Notes under the pieces: generated by a model
What the model saw: only the letters and a program-made list of their open reading frames with translations
What the model was told of the DNA's origin: nothing
Databases searched by the model: none
Program-made: the position numbers and the translations under genes
DNA from: an uncultured Sphingomonadaceae bacterium
GTDB taxonomy: Bacteria; Pseudomonadota; Alphaproteobacteria; Sphingomonadales; Sphingomonadaceae
Direction: 5' to 3'
Length of the DNA stretch: 64,000 bases
NCBI GenBank assembly: GCA_947495985.1
Contig: CANMBD010000001.1
Coordinates: 868,001-932,000 of the forward strand
In this document: positions 37,164 through 46,427 of the stretch, one piece after another
Position numbering within the stretch: position 1 is the first letter of the stretch
How the letters are laid out: the number at the start of each line of letters is the position of its first letter

Positions 37164-37906
37164 GACCGATCTTCCTTTTTCTGTCCTCGCGCACCAGAGG
37201 GCGACTGATCCGGAGCATCCCTGTGATGCTCCCATAAATCCGGCCGCCTTAGCCGTGTATCTTCCTCTGCTTTTTGTTTCCGCCAAGCAGCTATTTTCGC
37301 ATGATCCCCCGATCGCAAGACTTCAGGGATGATACGCCCTTCCCATTTCCGAGGCCGGGTAAACTGCGGATATTCCAAAAGTCCGGTTTCGAAACTTTCA
37401 TCATCTCCGCTAGAAGACGCGCCCATTACCCCGGGAAGCAGCCGAATGCAAGCGTCTAAAAGCACCAAAGCACCCATTTCTCCGCCAGAGAGGATATAAT
37501 CGCCAATCGAGACCTCTTCAATCGGCCGTGCATCGAAAATCCGTTCGTCAAATCCTTCGAAGCGACCACAGAGGATGGTGACGCCCGGGCCGGAAGCCAA
37601 TTCCCGCACACGCGCCTGTTTCAGCGGTTTTCCGCGCGGGGTCATCGCAAGAATTGGGGCGTCTGGTTGCTGGTCCAGCGCATGATCAACCGCAGACGCC
37701 ATGACGTCAGCCCGCAATACCATGCCCGCGCCCCCGCCTGCCGGTGTGTCATCGACGGATTTATGCTTGTCGGTGGCAAAATCGCGCATCTGGATGGGGC
37801 TGCAGGCCCATTTACCTTCTTCCAGCGCCCTGCCTGCCAATGATGTACCAAGCGGTCCGGGAAACATTTCGGGATAAAGGGTCAGGATTTGGGCGCTGAA
37901 GGTCAT
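37160..37906 (-). CDS. trmD: tRNA (guanosine(37)-N1)-methyltransferase
   Basis: A 248-residue SPOUT methyltransferase that forms m1G37 in t[18 protein letters not shown] at the N-terminus, [31 protein letters not shown] and the knot motif [22 protein letters not shown] are diagnostic. It sits in its usual operon, except that a small membrane protein gene separates it from rimM, with 4-bp overlaps on both sides. Confidence 0.96.
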   Translation of the reverse strand: MTFSAQILTLYPEMFPGPLGTSLAGRALEEGKWACSPIQMRDFATDKHKSVDDTPAGGGAGMVLRADVMASAVDHALDQQPDAPILAMTPRGKPLKQARVRELASGPGVTILCGRFEGFDERIFDARPIEEVSIGDYILSGGEMGALVLLDACIRLLPGVMGASSSGDDESFETGLLEYPQFTRPRKWEGRIIPEVLRSGDHAKIAAWRKQKAEEDTRLRRPDLWEHHRDAPDQSPSGARGQKKEDRS

Positions 37907-38193
37907 TTGTTCTGGCTCGTTTTCCTGATCTCCATAATCACAAAGGTCATTATCGAAATCATCAAAGCCATGGCAGCATATATGATTATTGCTTTTAGCG
38001 GATTATCACCAAAATTGCGATCTTCGGAATAGGCGAGCCATAATATTCCAGGCGTCAGGATGATTTGTCCTGCCACTATCGTGCTGGACATACGGACAAA
38101 TTGATCCGATTTCTGTTTGAATTTCCAGCCAATGAAAGCCGGAAAGGCAACTACGATAACAATTAAAGCGATAAAGAATATCGGACCGTTCAT
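37903..38193 (-). CDS. Small three-helix membrane protein between rimM and trmD
   Basis: A 96-residue protein with three hydrophobic segments ([18 protein letters not shown], 5-22; [19 protein letters not shown], 37-55; [20 protein letters not shown], 68-87) and short basic loops. No family recognised. It overlaps the rimM stop by 4 bp and the trmD start by 4 bp, so it is translated as part of the ribosome-maturation operon although it looks unrelated to it. Codon pattern is AT-richer than the neighbours by eye. Confidence 0.75.
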   Translation of the reverse strand: MNGPIFFIALIVIVVAFPAFIGWKFKQKSDQFVRMSSTIVAGQIILTPGILWLAYSEDRNFGDNPLKAIIIYAAMALMISIMTFVIMEIRKTSQNK

Positions 38194-38678
38194 GGCTCGA
38201 CAAATTCCGAAAGCACGATCGCCGGATCATTGCGCATATCGATCGCACCAACCGGCACCATGAATTTCTTGCCGCTGGCGCGTTCAATCTCGATGACATC
38301 GCCCGCGCCAAATTCGTAGATGGCAAAGATTTTGCCCAGTTCCTCGCCATTGTCGGAGACACAGCGCAGGCCAATAATATCAATATGGTAGAATTCGTCG
38401 TCATCCAGCGCTGGCAAAGATGAGCGGGGGATGGCCAGTTCGGTGCCGCGCGCGGCCTCAGCCGCATTGCGATCGGTAATTTCGGCAAATCGGGCTATCG
38501 CGCCCATTTTATGCGGCTTGACGGATTTGAGCGTCAAAGCACCGTCATTAAAGGTTTTGTGTTGCTTGAGACTGTCGAGAGTCTCACAAAATAGTTTGAG
38601 CCGGACCTCGCCCGTCACCCCATGCGCGCCAATAATGACGGCAAGGGGGACAGACGTGTCCGGATCAACACTGGCCAA
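38190..38678 (-). CDS. rimM: Ribosome maturation factor RimM
   Basis: A 162-residue protein that assists 16S 3'-domain assembly with S19. The N-terminal IIGAHGVTGEVRLKLF is the RimM signature; the PRC-barrel domain follows (FYHIDIIGLRCVSDNGEELGKI, GAGDVIEIE, MVPVGAIDM). It is in the standard place after rpsP with 3 bp between. Stop overlaps the small membrane gene start. Confidence 0.94.
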   Translation of the reverse strand: MASVDPDTSVPLAVIIGAHGVTGEVRLKLFCETLDSLKQHKTFNDGALTLKSVKPHKMGAIARFAEITDRNAAEAARGTELAIPRSSLPALDDDEFYHIDIIGLRCVSDNGEELGKIFAIYEFGAGDVIEIERASGKKFMVPVGAIDMRNDPAIVLSEFVEP

Positions 38679-38681
38679 GGA

Positions 38682-39227
38682 TTAACCCTCGGACTTTTCT
38701 TCGGTCGCTTCTTCTGCAGCAGGAGCCTCTTCAGCAGGTGCTTCTTCGGCTTTTGCTTCCTCGGCAGGCGCTTCAGCAGCAGCTTCTTCAGCGGCTGGTG
38801 TTTCTTCCGCTGGTGTTTCAGCGGCAGCTTCCTCAACTGGCGCTTCTTCAGCAGGAGCGGAAGCCGCTTCCTTGGCAGCTTCTTCTGCAGCAGCGGCTTT
38901 TTCCGCTTTCTCTTCAGCGCGCTCGGTGGCTTTTTCGCCCGGCTTGGCTTTGTTCGGGTTGTTCCGCGCTTCGCGCTTCATCAAACCAGCAGCATCAAGA
39001 AAACGTGCCACACGGTCAGAAGGTTGTGCACCAACACTCAACCAATGTTTCGCACGATCAAGGTCGATCACAACACGCTTTTCGTCATCTTTGGCGAGCA
39101 GCGGGTTATAGCTACCGATACGCTCGATAAATTTACCATCACGTGGGGCGCGGATGTCCGCGATCACGATTTTATAATAAGGACGTTTCTTGGAGCCACC
39201 ACGGGCCATTCTCATTGCTACTGACAT
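38682..39227 (-). CDS. rpsP: 30S ribosomal protein S16 with a long Ala/Glu-rich tail
   Basis: A 181-residue protein. Residues 1-85 are a normal S16 ([39 protein letters not shown]). The remaining about 95 residues form a low-complexity tail with repeated APAEEA/AAEE units, making the protein roughly twice the usual 80-90 residues. Alphaproteobacterial S16 proteins often carry a C-terminal extension, but this one is long and acidic. First gene of the rpsP-rimM-trmD-rplS unit, 44 bp after ffh. Confidence 0.94.
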   Translation of the reverse strand: MSVAMRMARGGSKKRPYYKIVIADIRAPRDGKFIERIGSYNPLLAKDDEKRVVIDLDRAKHWLSVGAQPSDRVARFLDAAGLMKREARNNPNKAKPGEKATERAEEKAEKAAAAEEAAKEAASAPAEEAPVEEAAAETPAEETPAAEEAAAEAPAEEAKAEEAPAEEAPAAEEATEEKSEG

Positions 39228-39271
39228 AAATAAACCTTTCTAAAACAATCTAATATACTTAACTTCTAAAA

Positions 39272-40717
39272 CTATTTCTTCTTATTCAATAAATTCGCAA
39301 GATCAGGTGGCAATCCGCCTGGGGACATGTCCGGCAGACCGGGCATTCCGCCCGCTTGACCACCCATGCCCGCGCCAGCAGCACCGCCAAACATCGACAT
39401 CAGGCCTTTCATACCGCCCATCTTCTTGATCTTTTTCATCGCCTTGGACATTTCCTGATGCATTTTCAGGAGCTTGTTCACGTCCTGCACCGTGGTGCCA
39501 GACCCTTTGGCTACGCGCACTTTGCGTTTTGCGTTAAGCAAGCCCGGGCGACCCCGCTCTTCCTTGGTCATCGAACCGATAATCGCGTCCATGCGCACCA
39601 GAACCTTATCGTCCATCGCGCCGCCCGCCACCGCTGCCTTGGCCTTTTTCATGCCCGGCATCATCGAGGCTAACGCGCCCAGACCTCCCATTTTGGTCAT
39701 CTGACGCAGCTGCGATCGCAAATCATTCAGGTCAAATTGACCCTTGGTCATTTTTTCGGCCAGCGCCTCGGATTCCTCCTTGTCGACCGTCGCAGCGGCT
39801 TTTTCCACCAGACTGACAACATCGCCCATGCCCAAAATACGGCCCGCAACACGTTCCGGATGGAATTCCTCCAGCGCATCGATCTTTTCGCCAACACCGA
39901 CAAATTTAATCGGTTTGCCAGTGACAGCCCGCATGGAAAGCGCCGCACCACCGCGCGCATCGCCGTCCATCCGCGTCAGGATCACACCACTCAAATCAAC
40001 TTGCTCGGAGAAGTTGGAAGCGACATTAACCGCATCCTGACCAGTCAGAGCATCGACAACCAGGAGTGTTTCTTGCGGCTTGGAGACATCGGCAACCGCC
40101 TTCATCTCATCCATGAGCTGCTGATCGACATGCAAACGCCCTGCGGTATCGAGCATCAGCACGTCGAAACCTTGCAATTTTGCTGCCTGCAAGGCGCGCT
40201 TGGCTATTTCGACCGGCTGCTGGCCTTCCAAAATCGGCAAGGTCGCCGCATCAATCTGTTCGCCGAGCACAGCCAATTGTTCTTGCGCTGCCGGACGATT
40301 GACATCGAGCGAGGCCATCATGACCTTCTTATTCTCTTTATCTTTTAGGCGCTTGGCGATCTTGGCCGTGGTTGTCGTTTTACCGGAACCCTGTAGACCG
40401 ACCATCATTATGATGGCTGGCGGGGTAACTGCGAGCTCAAGGCCGCTGACTTCCGCACCCAGCATGTCGGCTAGGCCATCATTGACGATCTTGACGACCT
40501 GTTGGCCAGGCGTGATTGATTTGAGTACCGACTGACCGACAGCCTGTTCGGTAACCTTCTCAACAAATTCCTTTACAACCGGAAGCGCAACATCGGCCTC
40601 CAGCAAAGCAATTCGCACTTCGCGCATTGCGCCGCGGACGTCTTCTTCTTTCAGTGCGCCGCGGCCACGCAACTTGTCAAAGACGCCGCCGAGCCGGTCG
40701 CTTAACTTGTCAAACAT
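39272..40717 (-). CDS. ffh: Signal recognition particle protein Ffh
   Basis: A 481-residue SRP54 GTPase. The N domain is residues about 1-90; the G domain has the P-loop GLQGSGKTTTTAKIAK, DVNRPAAQEQL, LDTAGRLHVD and TRMDGDARGGAALS. The C-terminal M domain is Met/Gly-rich (MHQEMSKAMKKIKKMGGMKGLM) and binds 4.5S RNA and signal sequences. It targets inner-membrane proteins together with FtsY, which is encoded 4 kb away on the other strand. No 4.5S RNA gene was found in the window. Confidence 0.96.
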   Translation of the reverse strand: MFDKLSDRLGGVFDKLRGRGALKEEDVRGAMREVRIALLEADVALPVVKEFVEKVTEQAVGQSVLKSITPGQQVVKIVNDGLADMLGAEVSGLELAVTPPAIIMMVGLQGSGKTTTTAKIAKRLKDKENKKVMMASLDVNRPAAQEQLAVLGEQIDAATLPILEGQQPVEIAKRALQAAKLQGFDVLMLDTAGRLHVDQQLMDEMKAVADVSKPQETLLVVDALTGQDAVNVASNFSEQVDLSGVILTRMDGDARGGAALSMRAVTGKPIKFVGVGEKIDALEEFHPERVAGRILGMGDVVSLVEKAAATVDKEESEALAEKMTKGQFDLNDLRSQLRQMTKMGGLGALASMMPGMKKAKAAVAGGAMDDKVLVRMDAIIGSMTKEERGRPGLLNAKRKVRVAKGSGTTVQDVNKLLKMHQEMSKAMKKIKKMGGMKGLMSMFGGAAGAGMGGQAGGMPGLPDMSPGGLPPDLANLLNKKK

Positions 40718-41007
40718 GGCGTCTTCCTTTCTCTCAAACCGGCTGAAAACAGCCTAAAAACCAACCCAAAACCGGGCAACGCAAAAAACGCCGGTGGGCG
40801 AAACCTCGCTGACCGACGTGTGAGTTTTGAACTCGAAACTGAAACCACAACAGATAATCTGTCGTTATTTGAGATGCCCCTAGTCGATCCTTGAGAGACT
40901 CGCAACCCCAGAAATCCCCTAATTTAGCGAAAATTAACCAGAAATTGAGAATTATTAAGGCAATAGGCAGCTTGAGAAATTAGGGGATAGCCGTCGTGGA
41001 GCAAAAC

Positions 41008-42660
41008 ATGACCGATTCAAATAATATCAAGGCCAGCAATAAATATGCAGTGTCGGCACGCAGAGATGTGGTGACAAGCTTGATTGTCATATTTGCCATC
41101 TTGATGTTCGTTGGGACCGGCGGAACGGTGATAACCGAGGCAATCGCTTCTCTGTCTGGTTACGGCGGCGGCAGCGATAAAATGCTGGTTTCGGCTTTTC
41201 TCCTCAACATCGCCCTCATATTATTTGGCTGGCGTCGTTACCGCGACCTGGCGGAAGAAGTAACGGAACGGGCCGCTGCCGAAGAACGTGCGCATTCTTT
41301 GGCGGTAACTGACCCACTTACCGGGTTTTTGAACCGCCGGACTCTGACCGAAAAGACTTCGGATATGATTGCTACGGCGCAGCGTAAGAACAAAAGCACC
41401 GCGTTTTTGATGCTTGATCTCGACAATTTCAAAACCGTCAACGACGTCCATGGCCACAGTGCCGGGGACATAGTGTTGAAAGAAGTCGCCGCGCGAATTT
41501 CAAAGGTTATTCCACCAAATAACCTCTTGGCACGGCTTGGCGGCGACGAGTTCGCCTGTGCTTTCATTTTTGATCCTGATCAGCCTGAAATGGTGGATCG
41601 TATTGCTGATGATCTGATTGACAGTATTGCCATGCCGATTGTTGAAAATGGCAACCATCTGGTGGTCACCACCTCGATTGGCATGGCGCGTTTCGACTTT
41701 GAATCCGAGGGCGTAGATGTCCTTATGCGCCGTGCTGACATCGCAATGTATAGCGCCAAGAAACAGGGTAGAAACCGCTTTTGCTGGTTTGATGTTTCAA
41801 TGGAGCAGGAACTGCAGACCCGCAACACACTAGAATCCGGAATGCGCAGCGGTATTCCGGCAGGCGAATTCGTTCCCTATTTCGAACAACAGATTGATCT
41901 CGCCACTGGCAAGTTGACCGGTTTTGAAATGCTGGCACGCTGGGAATCTCCTACACAGGGACTTGTTTCGCCGGAAGTCTTTATCCCTATTGCCGAAGAA
42001 ACCGGCATGGTTGGTGATCTTTCGCTAAGCATCATGCGGCAGACATTTGAAAGTGCGAAACACTGGGACCCCAGCCTGACGGTTTCAGTCAATATTTCAC
42101 CGGTTCAACTGCTTGATCCATGGCTGGCGCAAAAAATCGTCAAGCTGCTTGTCGAAACGGGTTTTCCTCCAAACCGGCTTGAAATTGAAATTACCGAAAG
42201 CTCATTGTTTGAAAATCTCAGCCTGGCTCAATCTATTGTCGGCAGTCTCAAAAACCAGGGAATCCAGATTGCTCTGGATGACTTTGGCACAGGATATAGT
42301 TCGCTGGCTCACTTGCGCGCCCTGCCCTTTGACCGGATCAAGATCGACCGCAGCTTCGTAACATCGATTTTGGAAAACCCGGAAAGTGCGGCCATCGTAA
42401 AAGCGATTACCGGCCTTGGTGATAGTCTTGGTATGCCAATCACCGCAGAAGGCATTGAAGACAAAGCTATAGAAAATGAGTTGCGCAATCTGGGCTGTGC
42501 CAAGGGTCAAGGTTGGCATTATGGTCGCCCGCTCTCAATGGAACAGGCCCGCAAAGTGCTTGGGCAACGCAATCTGTTGCCAGCGCAGCCGCTGGACAAA
42601 GCCGAGGTTGATGAAGCTGCCGAAGTACCAGCCGATCAACCACAGCTCAAAGCGGGTTAA
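41008..42660 (+). CDS. Membrane GGDEF-EAL protein (cyclic-di-GMP synthase/phosphodiesterase)
   Basis: About 550 residues. Two N-terminal membrane segments (near 20-38 and 55-72) lead into a GGDEF domain (DPLTGFLNRRTL to LGGDEFACAF, with an intact GGDEF signature) and an EAL domain (FEMLARW, in which the EAL triplet reads EML and keeps the E-x-L-x-R spacing; ITESSLFEN; DDFGTGYSSLAHLRALPFD; KIDRSFV; ITAEGIED; KGQGWHYGRPL). Both domains look catalytically competent. ATG at 41008 has GGAG 6 bases upstream; a GTG at 40996 also has a plausible site. The 290-bp gap between it and divergent ffh (40718-41007) shows no RNA gene I can name. Confidence 0.92.
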   Translation: MTDSNNIKASNKYAVSARRDVVTSLIVIFAILMFVGTGGTVITEAIASLSGYGGGSDKMLVSAFLLNIALILFGWRRYRDLAEEVTERAAAEERAHSLAVTDPLTGFLNRRTLTEKTSDMIATAQRKNKSTAFLMLDLDNFKTVNDVHGHSAGDIVLKEVAARISKVIPPNNLLARLGGDEFACAFIFDPDQPEMVDRIADDLIDSIAMPIVENGNHLVVTTSIGMARFDFESEGVDVLMRRADIAMYSAKKQGRNRFCWFDVSMEQELQTRNTLESGMRSGIPAGEFVPYFEQQIDLATGKLTGFEMLARWESPTQGLVSPEVFIPIAEETGMVGDLSLSIMRQTFESAKHWDPSLTVSVNISPVQLLDPWLAQKIVKLLVETGFPPNRLEIEITESSLFENLSLAQSIVGSLKNQGIQIALDDFGTGYSSLAHLRALPFDRIKIDRSFVTSILENPESAAIVKAITGLGDSLGMPITAEGIEDKAIENELRNLGCAKGQGWHYGRPLSMEQARKVLGQRNLLPAQPLDKAEVDEAAEVPADQPQLKAG

Positions 42661-42733
42661 ACACACAATAAGAGCAATAGCCGACTAATTCTATTGCTGG
42701 ACTTGCCGCCTCGTCATCCCTAAATCGCCCATC

Positions 42734-43552
42734 ATGACTATCGGGCAATTTCACAAGATGCATGGACTGGGCAATGACTTTGTCATTATCGACGCGCGCG
42801 CATCTGATTTGCCTGATGATTTCGCCATGCCTCCCGCCAAAGCTGCTGCCATCGCCAATCGCCATAGCGGCATTGGCTGTGATCAGCTGATTGTACTCAA
42901 GCCTTCCGGTAAAGCCGATGTCCGCATGCAAATTTACAATGCCGATGGCGGTGAGGTCGAAGCCTGCGGCAATGCTACCCGCTGTGTTGTGAAATTGCTT
43001 GGCGATGGTACGTCGATTGAAACCGATGGCGGAATGATCTCTGGCCATGTTACGGACGAAGGCGCCATCGTTGATATGGGTGAGCCCCGTTTCGACTGGA
43101 ATGTGATCCCCCTCGCCTATGCCATGGATACGCTGCACATGCCGGTTGGTTGGGAGGATTTCCAGGATCCTGCTGCGGTCAACGTGGGCAATCCCCATGT
43201 CATCTTCTTCGTTGAAGACAGCGATGCCGTTGAACTGGATCGCCTCGGCCCGATGATCGAGGTTGATCCCCTGTTTCCCGAACGCGTGAATGTAAACGTA
43301 GCGCATGTAAAAGACGGCGATTTGCACCTGCGTGTCTGGGAACGCGGCGTCGGTTTGACCCGTGCTTGCGGCACCGGTGCATGTGCAACGGCAGTGGCCG
43401 CGATCAGACGCGGATTGGTACAAAGCCCGGTCAATGTGCATCTGCCCGGCGGCAAGCTGATCCTATCATGGGAAGAAGGTGGATCCATCATGATGCAAGG
43501 CCCGACCACCTATGTTTTCTCCGGTGAAGCCAACTGGGATGATTTTGCGTGA
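42734..43552 (+). CDS. dapF: Diaminopimelate epimerase
   Basis: A 272-residue cofactor-free racemase converting LL- to meso-diaminopimelate for peptidoglycan and lysine. The two catalytic cysteines are Cys78 in EACGNATRC and Cys212 in TRACGTGACATA. The N-terminal FHKMHGLGNDFVIID is diagnostic. Its stop overlaps the GTG start of mtaB by 4 bp. First gene of a four-gene coupled operon. Confidence 0.95.
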   Translation: MTIGQFHKMHGLGNDFVIIDARASDLPDDFAMPPAKAAAIANRHSGIGCDQLIVLKPSGKADVRMQIYNADGGEVEACGNATRCVVKLLGDGTSIETDGGMISGHVTDEGAIVDMGEPRFDWNVIPLAYAMDTLHMPVGWEDFQDPAAVNVGNPHVIFFVEDSDAVELDRLGPMIEVDPLFPERVNVNVAHVKDGDLHLRVWERGVGLTRACGTGACATAVAAIRRGLVQSPVNVHLPGGKLILSWEEGGSIMMQGPTTYVFSGEANWDDFA

Positions 43553-44814
43553 GTGGTCCCGATATCATCAGCATGGGGTGCCGCCTGAATATCGCAGAGA
43601 GCGAAGCGATCCGGCAGACAATCAACGCCTCCAAGGTCAATGCCGATCAACTGGTTATCGTCAATAGCTGCGCCGTCACCAATGAAGCTGTGCGCCAGAC
43701 ACGTCAGGCAGTACGTCGCGCCAAGAAAGACAATCCGGACAAGGCTGTGGTCGTAACCGGATGCGCCGCACAGGTTGATCCGGAGATGTTCGCAGATATG
43801 CCTGAGACATCTGGTGTGGTCGGCAATTTCGATAAATATGAGGCCGATAACTTCAAATTCGGACTGGATACCAACAAGCAGGATATCCGGGTGTCAGATA
43901 TCATGCAGGTCAGGGAAACCGCTCCGCATATGGTCAGCGCCTTTGCCGAGCGGTCCCGCGCTTTTGTCGAAGTGCAAAATGGCTGCGATCACCGCTGCAC
44001 CTTTTGCATCATTCCCTATGGCCGCGGCAACAGCCGGTCCGTGCCGGCAGGACAGGTTGTCGAGCAAGTGAAGTCGCTGGTTGACCAAGGCTTTAACGAG
44101 GTCGTGCTAACCGGTGTCGATGTCACCAGCTACGGTCCGGATTTACCGGGTAGTCCCAGCCTTGGCCTGCTGGTCGAGCGGGTTTTGAGCCATGTTCCCG
44201 AACTTAAACGGCTGCGCTTGTCCTCCGTTGACGGCGTGGAAATTGACGAGCGCCTGTTTGACATATTGACGGGCGAAAGCCGGATGATGCCGCACGTGCA
44301 TCTTTCGCTGCAGTCAGGCGACAATATGATCCTCAAACGGATGAAACGCCGCCACAGCCGCGAGCAAGCCATAGAACTTGTCGCGCGGTTGAAGGAGAAG
44401 CGCCCCGCAATAGCCATAGGTGCCGACATCATCGCCGGATTTCCGACCGAAACCGATGCCATGTTTGCGAATAGCCTCGATATTATTGACCAATGCGATA
44501 TCATTCATGGTCATATATTCCCCTATTCCCCGCGACAGGGCACGCCTGCTGCCAAAATGCCCCAGGTCAATGGGGTCACCATTAAGGAACGTGCCCGGCT
44601 TTTACGTCAAAAGGTGAATGCAAAAGCGCAGACCTGGCGCGACAATCTGGTCGGGACACGGCAAAATGTGCTGTGCGAACTGAATGGCAAGGCTGGATAT
44701 GCGGAAAATTTTGCCCATATCAGTTTCGAAGAAACCATGCCAGAAGGCGAAATCATCCCTGTTGAAGTCATTGCGTCCGATGACCGGAAACTGATCGGAA
44801 GAAAAATAGTATGA
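43549..44814 (+). CDS. mtaB: tRNA (N6-threonylcarbamoyladenosine(37)-C2)-methylthiotransferase MtaB
   Basis: A 421-residue radical SAM methylthiotransferase. The N-terminal domain has the first cluster cysteines (MGCRLNIAESEA, VNSCAVTNEA, TGCAAQVDPE); the radical SAM motif is Cys146, Cys150, Cys153 in NGCDHRCTFCIIPYGRG; a TRAM-like C-terminus follows. It makes ms2t6A in tRNA. The start is GTG at 43549, overlapping dapF; the ftsY ATG overlaps the stop by 4 bp. GCRLN at the start separates it from MiaB and RimO. Confidence 0.92.
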   Translation: MSGPDIISMGCRLNIAESEAIRQTINASKVNADQLVIVNSCAVTNEAVRQTRQAVRRAKKDNPDKAVVVTGCAAQVDPEMFADMPETSGVVGNFDKYEADNFKFGLDTNKQDIRVSDIMQVRETAPHMVSAFAERSRAFVEVQNGCDHRCTFCIIPYGRGNSRSVPAGQVVEQVKSLVDQGFNEVVLTGVDVTSYGPDLPGSPSLGLLVERVLSHVPELKRLRLSSVDGVEIDERLFDILTGESRMMPHVHLSLQSGDNMILKRMKRRHSREQAIELVARLKEKRPAIAIGADIIAGFPTETDAMFANSLDIIDQCDIIHGHIFPYSPRQGTPAAKMPQVNGVTIKERARLLRQKVNAKAQTWRDNLVGTRQNVLCELNGKAGYAENFAHISFEETMPEGEIIPVEVIASDDRKLIGRKIV

Positions 44815-45740
44815 GTGAAAAACCGGGGTGGAAAGACCGTCTGTTTGGCGGGTTCAGCAAGACGTCGGGCCGCCTGACAGAAAACCTGACCGGCCTGGTG
44901 ACCAAGGCAAAACTGGACGACGCTACTCTTGACGAAATTGAAGATGCGTTGATCATTTCAGATCTTGGCCCCGCGACTGCCGCGGCCATTCGTGAAAAGC
45001 TCTCAAACGAGCGGTTTGAAAAAGGCCTCAGCGAACATGCGGTGCGCGAAATAATCCAATCGGAAATTGCCAGTATATTGGAGCCGGTGGCGGTTCCGTT
45101 GGAAATTGACGCCTTTCCCCGCCCGCAAGTCATATTGGTGATAGGCGTCAATGGTTCGGGAAAAACCACGACCATCGCCAAGCTGGCCCATTTGTTCCTC
45201 GAGCAGGATTATGGCGTCATGCTGGCTGCCGGTGATACATTCCGGGCGGCAGCGATTGGTCAGCTTAAAGTCTGGGCCGAGCGGCTCGGTGTTCCTATCA
45301 TCAGCGGCAAGGAAGGCGGCGACAGCGCCAGCATCGTCTATGAAGGCGTTAAACAGGCCACGGCCACCGGCATTGACGTATTAATCGTTGATACAGCAGG
45401 CCGCCTGCAAAACCGCAGCGAATTGATGGATGAACTGGACAAAATCCGGCGCGTTCTGGGACGGCTTAACCCGGAAGCTCCGCATGATGTTGTTCTGGTG
45501 TTAGATGCAACCACAGGACAAAATGCCTTGTCCCAGATTGAAGTATTTAAAGAAGTGGCAAAAGTTACCGGTCTAATCATGACCAAACTCGATGGAACTG
45601 CTCGCGGCGGTGTACTTGTTGCCGCCGCCAAGCAGTTTGAAATGCCGATCCATGCCATTGGTGTCGGAGAGACCATGGAAGATTTACGGCCGTTTGACGC
45701 CAATGATCTGGCGGCGGCCATAGCAGGAATTGAAGAATGA
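44811..45740 (+). CDS. ftsY: Signal recognition particle receptor FtsY
   Basis: A 309-residue SRP GTPase lacking the long acidic A domain of E. coli FtsY. G-domain motifs: GVNGSGKTTTIAKLAH, GDTFRAAAIGQLKVWAERL, DTAGRLQNRSELMDEL, TKLDGTARGGVLV and the final GVGETMEDLRPFDANDL. It docks ribosome-Ffh complexes at the inner membrane. Coupled by 4-bp overlaps to mtaB upstream and yciB downstream. Confidence 0.95.
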   Translation: MSEKPGWKDRLFGGFSKTSGRLTENLTGLVTKAKLDDATLDEIEDALIISDLGPATAAAIREKLSNERFEKGLSEHAVREIIQSEIASILEPVAVPLEIDAFPRPQVILVIGVNGSGKTTTIAKLAHLFLEQDYGVMLAAGDTFRAAAIGQLKVWAERLGVPIISGKEGGDSASIVYEGVKQATATGIDVLIVDTAGRLQNRSELMDELDKIRRVLGRLNPEAPHDVVLVLDATTGQNALSQIEVFKEVAKVTGLIMTKLDGTARGGVLVAAAKQFEMPIHAIGVGETMEDLRPFDANDLAAAIAGIEE

Positions 45741-46372
45741 GTGATGACGTCGTCAACGTAGAACCGAAACAGGAAAACAAGGGCCTTAGCTTTGCGCTCG
45801 ATTTTGGGCCTTTATTAGTCTTTTTCCTGACCTATAAATTCGCTGTCCCTGGGGACAACCCGGTCCTGTCAGCAATATACGGCACTGCGGCTTTCATGAT
45901 AGCTATCGTGATCGCTGTGATCGTTTCTAAATGGAAGCTGGGCAAGATATCCCCCATGCTCTGGCTGTCAGCCGTCTTGGTGATCGGCTTTGGCGCACTC
46001 ACCATCTATTTCAACGATCCGCGTTTCATCCAGATTAAGCCAACGATTATCTACCTGGGTTTTGCGGTGATACTGGGTGTCGGATTGTTGCGGGGCAAGG
46101 CGATGCTCAAATATCTGCTGCAGGCTGCTTATGAAGGGTTGTCCGATGAGGGCTGGCTCAAACTGTCACGCAACTGGGCAATATTTTTTGTCGCGATGGC
46201 CATGCTGAACGAAACCATGCGCCTTTTCCTCAGCTTTGACCTTTGGCTGACACTAAAGGTGTGGGGTATCACCATATTGTCCTTCATCTTCGCCATCGCT
46301 AATGTGCCGATGCTGATGCGGCACGGTCTTGATCTTGGTCAGGATGAAGAAGAGGCGGAAGAAGCCCAATAA
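45737..46372 (+). CDS. Septation protein A / YciB family inner membrane protein
   Basis: A 211-residue protein with about five to six transmembrane helices, matching YciB/IspZ: FALDFGPLLVFFLTYKF, then KPTIIYLGFAVILGVGLLRGKAMLKYLL and the conserved SDEGWLKLSRNWAIFFVAMAMLNE. The family is needed for normal septation in some bacteria; the mechanism is unclear. An acidic C-terminal tail (QDEEEAEEAQ) ends it. Last gene of dapF-mtaB-ftsY-yciB, followed by convergent sodB. Confidence 0.9.
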   Translation: MSDDVVNVEPKQENKGLSFALDFGPLLVFFLTYKFAVPGDNPVLSAIYGTAAFMIAIVIAVIVSKWKLGKISPMLWLSAVLVIGFGALTIYFNDPRFIQIKPTIIYLGFAVILGVGLLRGKAMLKYLLQAAYEGLSDEGWLKLSRNWAIFFVAMAMLNETMRLFLSFDLWLTLKVWGITILSFIFAIANVPMLMRHGLDLGQDEEEAEEAQ

Positions 46373-46404
46373 AAAACCGCACCCCGGTTCAACGAGGCGC
46401 GGTT
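46370..46404 (-). terminator. Rho-independent terminator of sodB
   Basis: On the minus strand AACCGC...GCGGTT (46375-46404) is followed by TTTTTTATT. It lies 24 bp past the sodB stop; the A-tract reads into the end of convergent yciB. Confidence 0.7.
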
Positions 46405-46427
46405 CCGAAATTCATACAAGGGTGCGA

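Noticed and set aside
38700..38930. Trinucleotide-like repeats (GCTTCTTC) considered as a DNA repeat array
   Set aside because: They simply encode the Ala/Glu tail of S16 on the minus strand.
40718..41007. Possible 4.5S or other small RNA between ffh and the GGDEF-EAL gene
   Set aside because: Small hairpins exist but the conserved SRP RNA loop sequence (GGAA tetraloop with the symmetric internal loop) was not found.
42673..42698. Hairpin AGCAATAG...CTATTGCT after the GGDEF-EAL gene, considered as a terminator
   Set aside because: No T-tract follows it, and the stem is AT-rich.
42647..43441. 264-codon minus-strand open frame opposite dapF
   Set aside because: dapF has both catalytic cysteines and operon coupling; the antisense frame has no motif and no start signal.
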